Source: Sediminibacillus massiliensis (GTDB lineage: Bacteria; Bacillota; Bacilli; Bacillales; Amphibacillaceae). From it: a stretch of 64,000 nucleotides of DNA. The stretch spans positions 3,054,838 to 3,118,837 of the forward strand of contig NZ_LT732535.1 in the NCBI RefSeq assembly GCF_900156915.1, given 5' to 3'. The translations under genes and the position numbers were made by a program. This document shows positions 49,710-60,481 of the stretch, piece by piece. The notes below the pieces were generated by a model. It was not told where the DNA came from and ran no database searches. It saw only the letters and a program-made list of their open reading frames with translations. Positions within the stretch are counted from its first letter, which is position 1. Each line of letters opens with the position of its first letter.

Positions 49710-50969
49710 ATGAAAAAAGAAAAAATCGTCTTAGCATACTCTGGAGGGCTTGATACTTCTGTTGCGGTCAAATGGCTTCAAGATAAATATAATTATGATG
49801 TCATCGCAGTTGCCCTTGATGTTGGTGAAGGAAAAGACCTTGAATTTGTAAAGAATAAAGCGCTGGATGTCGGAGCGATAAAATCTTATGTTATTGATGC
49901 GAAATCACTCTTTGCAAATGAATATGTACTGCCCGCATTGAAATCGAATTTATTGTATGAAGGAAAATACCCGTTGATTTCCGCTTTGTCCCGTCCGTTA
50001 ATCTCCAAGATTCTTGTCGACATTGCTGACAAAGAAGGGGCGGTAGCGGTTGCTCATGGTTGTACTGGGAAAGGGAATGACCAAGTGAGATTTGATGTAG
50101 CTTTCACTGCATTGAATCCTGACTTGAAAATCGTGGCTCCTGTTCGTGAGTGGGCGATGTCAAGGGACGAAGAAATCGCCTATGCCCAGGAGAATGGCAT
50201 TCCGGTTCCTGTCGATGTCGACAACCCTTATAGTGTGGACCAGAACCTGTGGGGCCGCAGTAACGAATGCGGGATTTTGGAAGATCCATGGGTTGAAGCT
50301 CCAAAAGAAGCATATGATTTAACTACAGATCCCGTGGATGCACCTGACAAACCTGAAATCATCCAAATAACATTCGAACAAGGAAAGCCGGTGTCTTTGG
50401 ATGGGGAATCTCTTCCGTTGGATCAGTTAATCTTGAAATTGAACGAAGTGGCTGGAAAGCATGGAGTGGGACGGATCGACCATGTGGAGAACCGGCTGGT
50501 CGGTATTAAATCACGGGAGATTTATGAAGCCCCGGCTGCTTTGACACTGATCGCAGCACATCAGGAGTTGGAGGCATTGACATTACCGAGGGAAGTAGCG
50601 CAGTTCAAGCCGACTATTGAGCAAAAGCTTGCCCAAACGGTATATGACGGTTTATGGTATTCTCCATTGACTGAAGCTCTTAAAGCATTTATCGAACAAA
50701 CACAGGAATATGTGTCCGGCACAGTGAAAGTCAAGTTATATAAAGGGCATGCACAAGTGGTTGGACGGGAATCTGCCCAGTCTCTTTACGACTTCGATTT
50801 GGCCACGTATAAGCCGGATGATGCTTTTGATCATGAAGCAGCGCAAGGGTTTATCAAGTTATGGGGACTACCGACACAAGTGCACGCTTCTGTAAACCAG
50901 ACCCATGCCCAAAAAGACAAGTCAATCGAAAAAGCAGCTGTCGATGTAAAGGAAGCTGTTAAGCAATGA
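49710..50969 (+). CDS. argG: Argininosuccinate synthase ArgG, 419 aa
   Basis: ArgG condenses citrulline and aspartate using ATP. The PP-loop is [17 protein letters not shown] at residues 7-23, [14 protein letters not shown] near 115 binds the substrates, and [12 protein letters not shown] near 180 is typical. The length is about 15 residues above B. subtilis ArgG because of a charged C-terminal tail ([17 protein letters not shown]). It is the first gene of argGH-carAB-argF; AAGGGGAG precedes the ATG. Confidence 0.96.
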   Translation: MKKEKIVLAYSGGLDTSVAVKWLQDKYNYDVIAVALDVGEGKDLEFVKNKALDVGAIKSYVIDAKSLFANEYVLPALKSNLLYEGKYPLISALSRPLISKILVDIADKEGAVAVAHGCTGKGNDQVRFDVAFTALNPDLKIVAPVREWAMSRDEEIAYAQENGIPVPVDVDNPYSVDQNLWGRSNECGILEDPWVEAPKEAYDLTTDPVDAPDKPEIIQITFEQGKPVSLDGESLPLDQLILKLNEVAGKHGVGRIDHVENRLVGIKSREIYEAPAALTLIAAHQELEALTLPREVAQFKPTIEQKLAQTVYDGLWYSPLTEALKAFIEQTQEYVSGTVKVKLYKGHAQVVGRESAQSLYDFDLATYKPDDAFDHEAAQGFIKLWGLPTQVHASVNQTHAQKDKSIEKAAVDVKEAVKQ

Positions 50970-52387
50970 AACTATGGGGCGGACGTTTCACGAAACCAAC
51001 AAATGAGTTAGTAGATGAATATACCGCATCAATAAATTTTGATAAAACATTGGCACAACATGATATCCAGGGAAGTCTCGCCCATGTCGACATGCTGAAA
51101 GTTTGTGGGATCATTTCCGAAAGTGACGCTAATACAATTGCGGATGGCCTCAAGGTAGTAGCCGGAAAAATTGCTAAAGGAGAAGCCGAACTAACCGAGG
51201 AAAATGAGGACATTCATATGAATGTAGAGAAACTATTGATAGAAGAAGTCGGCCCTGTCGGCGGGAAACTTCATACTGGCAGAAGCCGAAACGATCAGGT
51301 TGCATTGGATATGCGTTTATATTTAAGAGAAGCTCTGGTGCAACTAAGCCAACAGCTGGTGAGCGTCCAAAAATCCCTCTACCAGCAGGCAGAGGCGAAT
51401 CTGGAGACAGTTCTCCCTGGCTACACACATTTACAGCGGGCACAACCTGTTTTGTTTGCACATCACATGATGGCATATGTATTCATGTTCCAACGAGATA
51501 TCGAAAGACTTTCCGACAGTTGGAAACGGGTGAACCTGTCCCCGCTCGGGGCGGGTGCGCTCGCTGGCACGACTTTTCCGATTGACCGAGAGTATGTAGC
51601 GGATAAACTTAACTTTGCCGGAGTCTGCGAGAACAGCCTTGATGCTGTGAGCGATCGCGATTTTGTAGTGGAATTTTTGGCGAATGCTTCGTTGGTATCC
51701 ACCCATTTATCGCGACTATGTGAAGAGCTTGTACAGTGGTCCAGCGCGGAATTTAATTTTGTGGAGCTCGACGATGCGTTTTGTACAGGAAGCAGTATGA
51801 TGCCACAAAAGAAAAATCCTGACGTCGCTGAACTTGTAAGGGGTAAAACCGGTAGAGTTTATGGCCATTTGATCGGAATGCTGACAACATTGAAGGGCCT
51901 TCCGCTTGCATATAACAAAGACATGCAGGAAGACAAAGAGGGAATGTTCGATACGGTAGAAACTTTGAAAGGTGCATTGGGATTGTTCGCGCCAATGATT
52001 GAATCCATGCATGTTAAGAAAGAAAACATGTACCAAGCAGTCATCCAAGATTTTTCGAATGCTACCGACTTGGCTGATTACTTGGTAGGTAAGGATATGC
52101 CTTTCCGGGAATCACATGCAGTTGTCGGGCAGGTAGTATTATATTGTATCAACAATGGTAAATATTTACTGGACTTATCAATGGATGAATTTCACCAGTT
52201 CTCCGAGTTGGTCGGTGAAGATATATATGACGCACTTTCTCCTGAAGCAGTGGTGAATGCCCGGGATGTAACAGGAGGAACTGCTAAAAATAGAGTCGAG
52301 CAACAAATGGATAATGCTACTAAACTAATAAAGATCAGTGAAAAGTGGATTCATGACCATCAAACATTGATTGAAGTGGATTTTTAA
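50966..52387 (+). CDS. argH: Argininosuccinate lyase ArgH, 473 aa
   Basis: ArgH splits argininosuccinate into arginine and fumarate. Fumarase-superfamily landmarks: [14 protein letters not shown] at the start, [19 protein letters not shown] near 106, [15 protein letters not shown] near 151 with the catalytic His, and the signature [12 protein letters not shown] near 275 with the catalytic Ser. Its ATG overlaps the argG stop (ATGA). Confidence 0.96.
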   Translation: MKLWGGRFTKPTNELVDEYTASINFDKTLAQHDIQGSLAHVDMLKVCGIISESDANTIADGLKVVAGKIAKGEAELTEENEDIHMNVEKLLIEEVGPVGGKLHTGRSRNDQVALDMRLYLREALVQLSQQLVSVQKSLYQQAEANLETVLPGYTHLQRAQPVLFAHHMMAYVFMFQRDIERLSDSWKRVNLSPLGAGALAGTTFPIDREYVADKLNFAGVCENSLDAVSDRDFVVEFLANASLVSTHLSRLCEELVQWSSAEFNFVELDDAFCTGSSMMPQKKNPDVAELVRGKTGRVYGHLIGMLTTLKGLPLAYNKDMQEDKEGMFDTVETLKGALGLFAPMIESMHVKKENMYQAVIQDFSNATDLADYLVGKDMPFRESHAVVGQVVLYCINNGKYLLDLSMDEFHQFSELVGEDIYDALSPEAVVNARDVTGGTAKNRVEQQMDNATKLIKISEKWIHDHQTLIEVDF

Positions 52388-52517
52388 TCGAATTACTCTT
52401 TATATTTTAAACATCGAGGGCGCTGACTGACCCGGCGCTCTCCTATTTTTAAAAGCGATGAATATTTATAACTTTTTATACATTAATATTAATGCTTGGC
52501 CCAGAGGAGTGAAGACA

Positions 52518-53621
52518 TTGGATGAAAAAACAGGCTACCTCGTCTTGAGCACGGGGGATGTATTGGAAGGGAAATGGCTTGGCGAGGTCAAAGCCACAGA
52601 AGGAGAATTGGTATTTAATACGGCGATGACTGGATACCAGGAAGTGATGACAGATCCGTCATATGCCGGACAGATTGTTACGATGACCTATCCTCTGATC
52701 GGAAACTATGGTTTTAATGAAAAAGATAAGGAAAGCTTCAAGCCCTCTTTATCCGGTTTGATTATCTCGCACCCTTGTCATACACCGGAACACTATCAAT
52801 CTAGTTTTACTTTGACTGATATGGTAGACAAATATAACATTCCTACTCTATACGGAATAGATACAAGGGCACTGACGCGAATAATCCGCGAACATGGAGA
52901 AGTTTACGGGAAACTTTCCTCTCGCAAGGATGATGTCCCGGAAAATGCAATGGTAGATCCGGACATTGTCCATAAGGTTTCGGTAAGTAAAATCACACCT
53001 ATCACATCAAAAGTTAATTTTGCCTATCAGAGCATAAACAAACCTCATGTGGTTGTTTTTGACTATGGCTATAAACATTCCATCACCCATACGCTGGTAG
53101 AATTGGGGTGTGACGTAACCGTTGTTCCTTATAATACAAAACCAGATAAAATCCACAGCCTCGCACCGGACGGAATTGTCTTATCAAACGGTCCTGGAGA
53201 TCCTCAGTACTTGGACTATCTTGCACAAGACATCAGAGAGTTGACAGAAACGTATCCTACCCTTGGAATTTGTCTCGGCCATCAGCTTGTGGCTCTTGCA
53301 TATGGAGCTAAAACAAAACGTCTTCCATATGGCCACCGGGGCAGCAATCATCCGGTAAAAGAATTGAAGTCTGGCAAAGTATGGGTCACTTCTCAAAACC
53401 ATGGATATGTGGTGGATACTGATTCTGTTGAGACAAAAGACTGGGAAGTTTCCCATATCAATGTAAATGACCGATCTGTCGAAGGCCTTGTTCATCGCAG
53501 CTTGCCTGTAATGACTGTCCAATTTCATCCGGAGGCTCATCCGGGTCCTATCGATACCTTCAGTGTGTTCCAGGAATTCGTCGATAAGATACCAGACAAG
53601 GGAGAGAAACAACATGCCTAA
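52518..53621 (+). CDS. carA: Arginine-type carbamoyl-phosphate synthase small subunit CarA, 367 aa
   Basis: The glutaminase subunit that feeds ammonia to CarB. An N-terminal CPSase domain (FNTAMTGYQEVMTDPSYAGQIV near 32) is followed by a class I amidotransferase domain with the nucleophile in LGICLGHQLVALA near 247 and HPEAHPGP near 333. TTG at 52518 with AGGAG 8 bases upstream is chosen over an upstream ATG that has no site. Being within the arginine cluster, it is the arginine-pathway enzyme. Confidence 0.94.
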   Translation: MDEKTGYLVLSTGDVLEGKWLGEVKATEGELVFNTAMTGYQEVMTDPSYAGQIVTMTYPLIGNYGFNEKDKESFKPSLSGLIISHPCHTPEHYQSSFTLTDMVDKYNIPTLYGIDTRALTRIIREHGEVYGKLSSRKDDVPENAMVDPDIVHKVSVSKITPITSKVNFAYQSINKPHVVVFDYGYKHSITHTLVELGCDVTVVPYNTKPDKIHSLAPDGIVLSNGPGDPQYLDYLAQDIRELTETYPTLGICLGHQLVALAYGAKTKRLPYGHRGSNHPVKELKSGKVWVTSQNHGYVVDTDSVETKDWEVSHINVNDRSVEGLVHRSLPVMTVQFHPEAHPGPIDTFSVFQEFVDKIPDKGEKQHA

Positions 53622-56600
53622 ATTATCCCACATCAAAAAAGTCCTAGTCATCGGATCTGGACCCATCGTAATCGGTCAGGCAGCTGAGTTCGACTATGCT
53701 GGAACCCAGGCATGCCTCGCTTTGAAGGAAGAAGGAGTGGAGGTTGTTTTAGTCAACAACAATCCGGCTACCATCATGACCGATCAGAACATTGCAGACA
53801 AAGTGTACATGGAACCTTTGACCTTGGAAACGCTGACGGAAATTATCGAATTGGAGAAGCCGGATGGCCTCCTTCCAACTCTCGGAGGACAGACTGGTCT
53901 GAATCTTGCTGTTTCCTTGTCCGAAGCAGGAGTCTTGGACAAACATAATGTTGAATTGCTTGGCACGCCTTTAGAAACCATTCAAAAGGGGGAAGACCGG
54001 GAGATTTTCAAATCGATGATGCGCTCCATAGATGAACCGGTTCCCGAAAGTGTGTCGACGAATTCGGTGGATGAAGCAGTCCGGTTCGCTGCATCAGTAG
54101 GTTATCCGATCATAATCAGACCAGCCTATACACTTGGCGGTGCAGGCGGCGGTATCGCCAATAATGAGAAAGAGCTCATCCAAATTGTGAAAAACGGCCT
54201 TCACGCCAGCCCGATCAGTCAGGTGCTGATTGAGCAAAGTGTAAAGGGCTGGAAGGAACTGGAGTATGAAGTGATGCGGGATGCCAACGATACTTGCATC
54301 ATCGTCTGTAACATGGAAAATATCGATCCGGTAGGAGTCCATACAGGTGATAGCATTGTAGTTGCTCCTTCACAAACGTTGAACGACAGACAGTATCAAA
54401 TGCTGCGCAGTACTTCGTGTAAAGTGATTCGTGAACTTGGAGTTATCGGTGGCTGTAATATTCAGTTAGCCTTAAACCCGGAAAGCGATGAATATGTCAT
54501 CATTGAAGTTAATCCAAGAGTAAGCCGTTCCAGTGCATTGGCTTCAAAAGCTACAGGCTATCCGATTGCCCGGATAGCGGCCAAACTAGCCATGGGCTAC
54601 CATTTAGATGAGGTGATCAACCCGATAACAGGCGACACTTACGCAAGCTTTGAACCTGCCATCGATTACCTCGCTTTAAAGATTCCGCGTTGGCCATTTG
54701 ACAAATTTACATTTGCCGACAGGTCTCTCGGGACCCAGATGAAAGCAACTGGTGAAGTAATGTCCCTTGCAAGAAACTTTCCATCAGCTTTGAATAAAGC
54801 GGTCCGGTCGCTTGAAATAGGCTTGGAATACCTTCATATGCCTGGTCTTGCTGAGTGGACCGATGCGGAATTGGAAGAGGGATTAATAACCGCGACAGAT
54901 GAAAGACTGTTCATCTTGGCAGAAGCCATGCGCCGTAATTATTCAGTCGAACAGCTACATGGTTTGACAGAAATCAATAAATTTTTCTTGCATGAAATGA
55001 AGCGGATGATTGAATTGGAGCAAGAACTTGAACAGGAGGGCTGGGATGATGTGAGTCCTGCCAATTTAAATAAGGCGAAATTATTAGGATTTTCTGATCG
55101 GCTTCTCGCTTCTTTGTTTAAAGTGACTGCAAAGGAAGTCAGAGAAAAACTTGCCGGATGGTCCCTTATCCCTTCATTTAAAATGGTTGATACTTGTGCG
55201 GCGGAATTCTCTGCGGACACTCCCTATTTCTACAGTACCTGGAATGAAATAGACGAAGTGGATCCTTTAGAGGACGGACGAAAGATGGTTGTCCTGGGCT
55301 CAGGTCCTATCCGTATCGGCCAAGGTGTAGAATTTGATTACTGCTCTGTACATGCAGCAATGTCATTAAAGGAGCAGAATATAAAAGCAATTGTAATAAA
55401 CAATAATCCGGAGACGGTAAGTACGGATTTCAACACAGCAGACCACCTGTATTTCGAGCCGTTAACCGAAGAGGATGTCCTTCATGTCATAGAGAAAGAG
55501 CAGGCAGATGGCGCCCTGGTACAATTCGGGGGCCAGACAGCAATAAACCTGGCGGAGGGATTGAAGGAAAATGGCGTAGAAATATGCGGCACTTCCTTAG
55601 CTTCGATTGAAGCAGTCGAGGACAGAGAGCAATTTTACCAGCTGCTCAAAAAGCTTAAGATTCCACACATCCCTGGTGAGACAGTCATGGATGGCAAGGA
55701 TGCTGTTCAGGTTGCCGATACAATCGGCTATCCTGTATTGGTCAGACCTTCCTACGTGATCGGCGGGAGAGGGATGGTCATTTTACACAACGAGTCACAG
55801 TTGGTAAATTATCTTGAAAACTTGAAAAAGGATGCACCAGGTTCGCGCATATTCCCATTATTGATTGACCGGTTCATTAGCGGATATGAAGTGGAAGTAG
55901 ATGCTGTTTGTGACGGGAAAGACGTGCTTATACCGGGCATTTTCGAACATGTGGAAAAAGCCGGTGTCCATTCGGGAGATAGTATTGCTGTCTTTCCTGC
56001 GCCGAGTCTTACCAATCATCAAAAGCAAGTAATAGAGACTTATACACGCCAGATATCTCAGGAACTGAATGTCAAAGGAATCATGAATATCCAGTTCGTC
56101 TTAAGTGAAGACAAACAAGAAATCTATGTGCTGGAAGTAAATCCGCGTGCCTCCAGAACAGTGCCGATTGCCAGTAAAGTAACCGGCGTCCCATTGATCG
56201 ACCTGGCTACGAAAGTTCAGATGGGGGAGGCTTTGGCAAGTATGGATTGGCAGACAGGATTGCATGACGATGTTTCTTACTATGCTGTGAAAATGCCTGT
56301 CTTCTCGACAAACAAACTGCCTGGGGTGGATCCATTTTTAGGGCCTGAAATGAAGTCGACCGGCGAAGCAATTGGATTGGGATCAACCGTCGAAGCAGCT
56401 ATGGCAAAAGCTTTTGGCTGGAAAGAAAAAAGCCTGCTGGACGTTTCACCATCGGCAAACAGCGTTTATCTGAATTGGAACGAAGATTCCGTTCTGCCGA
56501 ATGAACTCGTACAGCTGTTTTCAGAGATTGCCATCAAAATTGCTGCCGATAAGGAAACGGCTTCTTTACTGAAGAGAAACGGTATTCCTGTGACAGAGAT

Positions 56601-56862
56601 AATGAGTATGGAAGAAGCGGAGGAAGCATGCCTGGATAATCGATTCCAGCTTGTCTGCGATACCGGGCAAAGTGGTGTAAGAGACGAACATGTCCAGTTA
56701 AGAGAAGCGGCCTTGAAAACCGACATTCCTTGTCTTTCTTCGCTCGAGACTTTTCAAGCCTATCTGAAAGCATCCATACAGGTGAAAGAAAAGCCCCGTG
56801 CAATAAATGACTACCTGAAAGAAAATGAAGGGTTGAATAAAGAGAAGGAGCGTGTGTTTTGA
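53614..56862 (+). CDS. carB: Arginine-type carbamoyl-phosphate synthase large subunit CarB, 1082 aa
   Basis: The synthase subunit, built of two homologous ATP-grasp halves: KKVLVIGSGPIVIGQAAEFDYAG at the start and MVVLGSGPIRIGQGVEFDYCS near 558. PAYTLGGAGGG (first) and PSYVIGGRGM (second) are the ATP loops. The last 130 residues form the MGS-like regulatory domain, shorter and more diverged than in pyrimidine enzymes, with an extra tail. Its ATG overlaps the carA stop by 8 bases. Confidence 0.95.
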   Translation: MPKLSHIKKVLVIGSGPIVIGQAAEFDYAGTQACLALKEEGVEVVLVNNNPATIMTDQNIADKVYMEPLTLETLTEIIELEKPDGLLPTLGGQTGLNLAVSLSEAGVLDKHNVELLGTPLETIQKGEDREIFKSMMRSIDEPVPESVSTNSVDEAVRFAASVGYPIIIRPAYTLGGAGGGIANNEKELIQIVKNGLHASPISQVLIEQSVKGWKELEYEVMRDANDTCIIVCNMENIDPVGVHTGDSIVVAPSQTLNDRQYQMLRSTSCKVIRELGVIGGCNIQLALNPESDEYVIIEVNPRVSRSSALASKATGYPIARIAAKLAMGYHLDEVINPITGDTYASFEPAIDYLALKIPRWPFDKFTFADRSLGTQMKATGEVMSLARNFPSALNKAVRSLEIGLEYLHMPGLAEWTDAELEEGLITATDERLFILAEAMRRNYSVEQLHGLTEINKFFLHEMKRMIELEQELEQEGWDDVSPANLNKAKLLGFSDRLLASLFKVTAKEVREKLAGWSLIPSFKMVDTCAAEFSADTPYFYSTWNEIDEVDPLEDGRKMVVLGSGPIRIGQGVEFDYCSVHAAMSLKEQNIKAIVINNNPETVSTDFNTADHLYFEPLTEEDVLHVIEKEQADGALVQFGGQTAINLAEGLKENGVEICGTSLASIEAVEDREQFYQLLKKLKIPHIPGETVMDGKDAVQVADTIGYPVLVRPSYVIGGRGMVILHNESQLVNYLENLKKDAPGSRIFPLLIDRFISGYEVEVDAVCDGKDVLIPGIFEHVEKAGVHSGDSIAVFPAPSLTNHQKQVIETYTRQISQELNVKGIMNIQFVLSEDKQEIYVLEVNPRASRTVPIASKVTGVPLIDLATKVQMGEALASMDWQTGLHDDVSYYAVKMPVFSTNKLPGVDPFLGPEMKSTGEAIGLGSTVEAAMAKAFGWKEKSLLDVSPSANSVYLNWNEDSVLPNELVQLFSEIAIKIAADKETASLLKRNGIPVTEIMSMEEAEEACLDNRFQLVCDTGQSGVRDEHVQLREAALKTDIPCLSSLETFQAYLKASIQVKEKPRAINDYLKENEGLNKEKERVF

Positions 56863-57824
56863 TGGAATTAAATACAAAAGAGATTGATTACCAGCAGCAG
56901 CTCCGGGGACGGGATTTTCTTACACTGGCAGATTACAGCAAAGATGAATTGATTTATTTGCTGGAACTTGCGGACTATCTGAAAAAACAACAAAAAGCCG
57001 GAAAGCTGGAACAGCCGTTAAAAGGCAAAACGCTCGGAATGATTTTTGAAAAATCTTCTACCAGAACACGTGTCTCTTTTGAAGTGGGAATCTATCAACT
57101 CGGTGGCACTGGACTTTTTCTAAGTACCAATGATATTCAAATAGGCAGAGGGGAACCTGTTGCTGACACAGCCCAAGTCCTCTCCGGTTATTTGGACGGC
57201 ATCATGATTCGCACGTATTCACAGTCGGTGGTGGAAGAACTGGCTGCCAAAGCAAGTATTCCGGTCATCAACGGTTTGACAGACACGTACCATCCATGCC
57301 AGGTTTTAGCTGATCTCCAAACGATCAGAGAGACAAAGGGCAGTCTGCGTGGAGTGAAACTAGCTTATATAGGCGATGGAAACAATATGGCGCATTCTTT
57401 GATGCTTGGCGGGGCAACCATGGGAATGGAAATCCATATTGCTGCTCCAGAAGGGTATCAACCAGATGCCGGCATTACAGAGACAGCCAAGTCGATTGCC
57501 AAATATCACGGCGGCAAAGTGAACATAACAGAAGAACCCGAAGTCGCTGTTCAACAAGCCGATGTTATTTATACAGATGTATGGGCAAGTATGGGACAGG
57601 AGAATGAACAGAAGATAAGGGAAAGAGCTTTCGCCGGATTTCAGGTGAACAAAGGCCTGTATTCCCTTGCGCGGAAAGACGCAGTTTTCATGCATTGTCT
57701 TCCTGCACATAGAGGCGAAGAAGTGACGGCCGAGATAATTGACGGAAAACAATCAGTCATCTATCAACAATCTGAAAACAGACTCCATGCGCAAAAGGCA
57801 TTAATGGCAGCATTAATGGGTTGA
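56862..57824 (+). CDS. argF: Ornithine carbamoyltransferase ArgF, 320 aa
   Basis: ArgF makes citrulline from ornithine and carbamoyl phosphate. FEKSSTRTRVSFEVG near residue 62 binds carbamoyl phosphate, HPCQVLADLQT near 143 is the second signature, and FMHCLPAHRGEEVT near 279 carries the catalytic Cys. It overlaps the carB stop; TTG three bases upstream is equally possible given the AAGGAG spacing. It is last in the arginine operon, followed by a terminator. Confidence 0.96.
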   Translation: MELNTKEIDYQQQLRGRDFLTLADYSKDELIYLLELADYLKKQQKAGKLEQPLKGKTLGMIFEKSSTRTRVSFEVGIYQLGGTGLFLSTNDIQIGRGEPVADTAQVLSGYLDGIMIRTYSQSVVEELAAKASIPVINGLTDTYHPCQVLADLQTIRETKGSLRGVKLAYIGDGNNMAHSLMLGGATMGMEIHIAAPEGYQPDAGITETAKSIAKYHGGKVNITEEPEVAVQQADVIYTDVWASMGQENEQKIRERAFAGFQVNKGLYSLARKDAVFMHCLPAHRGEEVTAEIIDGKQSVIYQQSENRLHAQKALMAALMG

Positions 57825-57829
57825 GAAAA

Positions 57830-57872
57830 AAAGAAGCAAAGACCTGGCTATAAGGGGTCTTTGCTTCTTTTC
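57830..57872 (+). terminator. Terminator of the arginine operon
   Basis: A 15-bp stem, AAAGAAGCAAAGACC with GGTCTTTGCTTCTTT, then T residues. Confidence 0.9.
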
Positions 57873-57887
57873 TGCTATTTGTGTTTT

Positions 57888-58703
57888 TTATACCTTTTCT
57901 GTTGGATCTGGGAATGCATAAAGATTTAAGGCTTGTTCCAAGGTTCCGCTGGTAACGGCTTTTTGTTCAAAAGAAACCCCGTTTTGAATCAAGTTCCTGG
58001 CGACCTCCGAGCGGATGCCGGTAATGACTGGTTTACATCCCATCATGGAAATGCCATCCAGCACATTCAGAAACTCCTGCATTACTTCAGTTTCTATTTC
58101 GACGATTCCTGAAAGGTCGATGATTAATGTCTGGATGCGAAGCTTTCCGATTTCCAGTAGTATTTTCTCTTCTATTATTTCTGAACGATATGCGTCGATG
58201 GAACCAATTAATGGAAGAATGCAGATGCTTGAAGAAATTGGAATGATAGGGACAGACAACTTTTCTACCATTTGTCGCTGGGATTCAATAAGGTCGTCTT
58301 TATACCTGGAATAACTAATGAAAAAGTTGTTAAGGAATTCATCAATTTGCTCATTTATTTTGCTTTCCAAGTCATAAAAAGCGATCCTGTCCACCGGTCT
58401 TTCACTCAACTTGTCATATTCATAGAGGAAGTGCCAAAGCGTCCTCCGGATGGCCTGGACCCATTCTAGCTTAAATGCAAGCGTAAGGGAAAACTTTGCC
58501 CATGCGATCCCTTCCTGTTGAGCGAAAGCCACCAACTCCTCTTTTTCTTCATCTACTACGTGAAGAACCAGTTTTTGGGCATTTTTTAATAGGTTTATAT
58601 TTCCGATGACACGAATTTCTTCGATTTTATCTCGGACATTAACAGCTTCACTCAACAGTTTTTCTTCAAATAAAGCACGGTTTTCCTTGAGAAAATCACC
58701 CAT
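57888..58703 (-). CDS. RsbR-family stressosome protein, 271 aa
   Basis: The N-terminal 150 residues form the variable helical (globin-like) sensor part, and the C-terminal 115 a STAS domain: IPISSSICILPLIGSIDAYRSE near 157 and LIIDLSGIVEIETEVMQEFLNVLDGI near 197. Thr in EIETEV aligns with the phosphorylated Thr171 of B. subtilis RsbRA; the residue corresponding to Thr205 appears to be Asn (ARNLIQNG). The length fits RsbR paralogues (270-290 aa). ATG at 58703 has GAAGGG 6 bases upstream; a GTG 13 codons earlier is also possible. It probably joins stressosome complexes. Confidence 0.85.
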   Translation of the reverse strand: MGDFLKENRALFEEKLLSEAVNVRDKIEEIRVIGNINLLKNAQKLVLHVVDEEKEELVAFAQQEGIAWAKFSLTLAFKLEWVQAIRRTLWHFLYEYDKLSERPVDRIAFYDLESKINEQIDEFLNNFFISYSRYKDDLIESQRQMVEKLSVPIIPISSSICILPLIGSIDAYRSEIIEEKILLEIGKLRIQTLIIDLSGIVEIETEVMQEFLNVLDGISMMGCKPVITGIRSEVARNLIQNGVSFEQKAVTSGTLEQALNLYAFPDPTEKV

Positions 58704-59153
58704 GCCTATCCCTTCAGAATAATAAATAGCCAATCCAACCACTTCCTTTTGAAAGATTAAAAGTAAGTATAAAGTATTTATCTATTAATATATCAAAATC
58801 TAAATTTTCTGTATAATATTCATTACTTTACTGCCGTGTTTGACTGTTCTTTAATTGGGAAAAATACCTAATGGTCTCAAATCGGTATAACGGATGACAG
58901 GCACACCAGTATTCCAGCACACATATTATTATTATAAAAAGTGTATAGCCATTTCCATCCTTATTTGTCGGCAAAATGAAGTTGTGGTTTCTTCTTCATT
59001 CCTGATATAATCTAACTTATCCCGATGGAGCTCTCCCTACTAAAAGAAGTGGGGAAAGAGCAAACCACCGGCTGATTGAATGTTTCACTTGATGTATGAA
59101 TCGGAATATGGCTGATAAACTTACAATTGCAATCAATTAAAAGGAATGATTTC
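58704..59153. other. Intergenic region upstream of murB with possible leader hairpin
   Basis: TTGTGG, 18 bases and TATAAT (TATAAT at 59006-59011) is a possible murB promoter. About 20-50 bases downstream GCTCT-CCC pairs imperfectly with GGGG-AAAGAGC. No open frame of note and no known riboswitch was recognised. Confidence 0.35.
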
Positions 59154-60104
59154 ATGGTAAATTACCATCACATTTATAATCAAATACGAATGATTACAGC
59201 AGAAGAAAACGTCATGGTAGACGAACTGCTTAAACACCATACTTATACAAGACTGGGCGGTAAAGCCGATATTCTTGTAACTCCGGAAACTTTTGAAGAG
59301 GTCCAGGAACTGGTAAAGCTTGCTAAAAGGGAAGGTGTCCCGTTTACTTTGCTTGGGAACGGTTCGAATATGATCGTCAAAGATGGCGGAATCCGCGGTA
59401 TCGTTATGAATCAGAAAAAGTTTCAAGACATATATACGCAAGGCAACACAGTTATTGCCCAAAGCGGCGCAGCGATTATTGAAGTTTCCCGAAAAGCGTT
59501 GGAAGAAGAATTGGCTGGACTGGAGTTTGCCTGTGGCATCCCGGGCACTGTCGGTGGTGCTTTGTTTATGAACGCTGGTGCATATGGCGGAGAAATCAAG
59601 GATGTTCTTTCAGAGGCGGTTGTCGTAGATCGAGATGGAGAACTGCTTACCTTGTCTGCTTCTGATTTGGACCTCGATTATCGCACAAGCAACATTCCGG
59701 ACAAAGGATACATTGTATTGGAAGCAAGGTTCGACTTAAAACCCGGGAAATATGAGGACATCAAAGCGGTCATGGATGATTTGACTTATAAACGGGAATC
59801 TAAGCAGCCATTGGAATATCCTTCTTGCGGCAGCGTATTTAAACGTCCGCCTGGCTATTTTGCAGGTAAATTGATCCAGGACAGCGACTTGCAGGGCAAA
59901 GGGGTCGGCGGCGCCGAAGTTTCCACAAAGCACGCCGGTTTCATCGTTAATAAAAACAATGCAACGGCAACAGAGTATATTTCCGTTATCGAATTGGTTC
60001 AACGGACAGTGAAAGAAAAGTTCGGAGTCAACCTGGAACGGGAAGTGAAGATCATCGGAGAAGATGCCGATGTGGAAACGGAAAAAACGGTAAAACAAAA
60101 TTAG
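59154..60104 (+). CDS. murB: UDP-N-acetylenolpyruvoylglucosamine reductase MurB, 316 aa
   Basis: MurB makes UDP-N-acetylmuramate with FAD and NADPH. Type IIa family landmarks: HTYTRLGGKADILVTPE near residue 28, LLGNGSNMIVKDGGIRG near 65 and GIPGTVGGALFMNAGAYGGEI near 127 for FAD, and SCGSVFKRPPGYFAGKLI near 225 with the catalytic Ser. AAAGGA lies 8 bases before the chosen ATG. It is monocistronic, with a strong terminator. Confidence 0.95.
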   Translation: MVNYHHIYNQIRMITAEENVMVDELLKHHTYTRLGGKADILVTPETFEEVQELVKLAKREGVPFTLLGNGSNMIVKDGGIRGIVMNQKKFQDIYTQGNTVIAQSGAAIIEVSRKALEEELAGLEFACGIPGTVGGALFMNAGAYGGEIKDVLSEAVVVDRDGELLTLSASDLDLDYRTSNIPDKGYIVLEARFDLKPGKYEDIKAVMDDLTYKRESKQPLEYPSCGSVFKRPPGYFAGKLIQDSDLQGKGVGGAEVSTKHAGFIVNKNNATATEYISVIELVQRTVKEKFGVNLEREVKIIGEDADVETEKTVKQN

Positions 60105-60118
60105 GTCAAAGTTATATC

Positions 60119-60156
60119 TGCCACTCCCCAGTCGAAATGGGGAGTGGCAGATTTTT
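60119..60156 (+). terminator. Terminator of murB
   Basis: A 12-bp stem, CTGCCACTCCCC with GGGGAGTGGCAG, then ATTTTTC. Confidence 0.92.
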
Positions 60157-60230
60157 CGACTGGCAGAGTCAATTGAATGCATTTTTACAAAAAAGATGAT
60201 ATGATAACCGTAATCGAATAAGGTATTCCT

Positions 60231-60365
60231 TTGGGGCAGGGTGTAATTCCCGACCGGCGGTGATGGGAGAACGATGAATCCCTCAGTCCGTGACCCGCTG
60301 CATCTGGCAGCGGTGGATTTGGTGAAATTCCAAAGCCGACAGTTATAGTCTGGATGGGAAAAGGG
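60231..60365 (+). promoter_or_regulatory. FMN riboswitch (RFN element)
   Basis: The conserved parts are in order: GGGGCAGGGTGTAATTCCCG, ACCGGCGGT, TCAGTCCGTGACCCG, GATTTGGTGAAATTCCAAA and GCCGACAGTTATAGTCTGG. It controls the riboflavin operon that starts about 600 bases downstream. Confidence 0.97.
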
Positions 60366-60416
60366 ATAGATGAACGTATTCAATACGTTTATTTAACTAT
60401 GAGATAATAACCAACA

Positions 60417-60446
60417 GCCCCGGTAGCATTTACCGGGGTTTTTTAT
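60417..60446 (+). terminator. Expression-platform terminator of the FMN riboswitch
   Basis: CCCCGGTA pairs with TACCGGGG and is followed by TTTTTT, about 55 bases after the aptamer. Confidence 0.9.
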
Positions 60447-60481
60447 TTTTCCATTAGACATTGAACCAAGTGTGCCAAAAC

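Noticed and set aside
58900-59150. A riboswitch or T-box in the murB leader
   Set aside because: Only one imperfect hairpin is visible; no conserved T-box, S-box, glmS or other aptamer motif could be identified.
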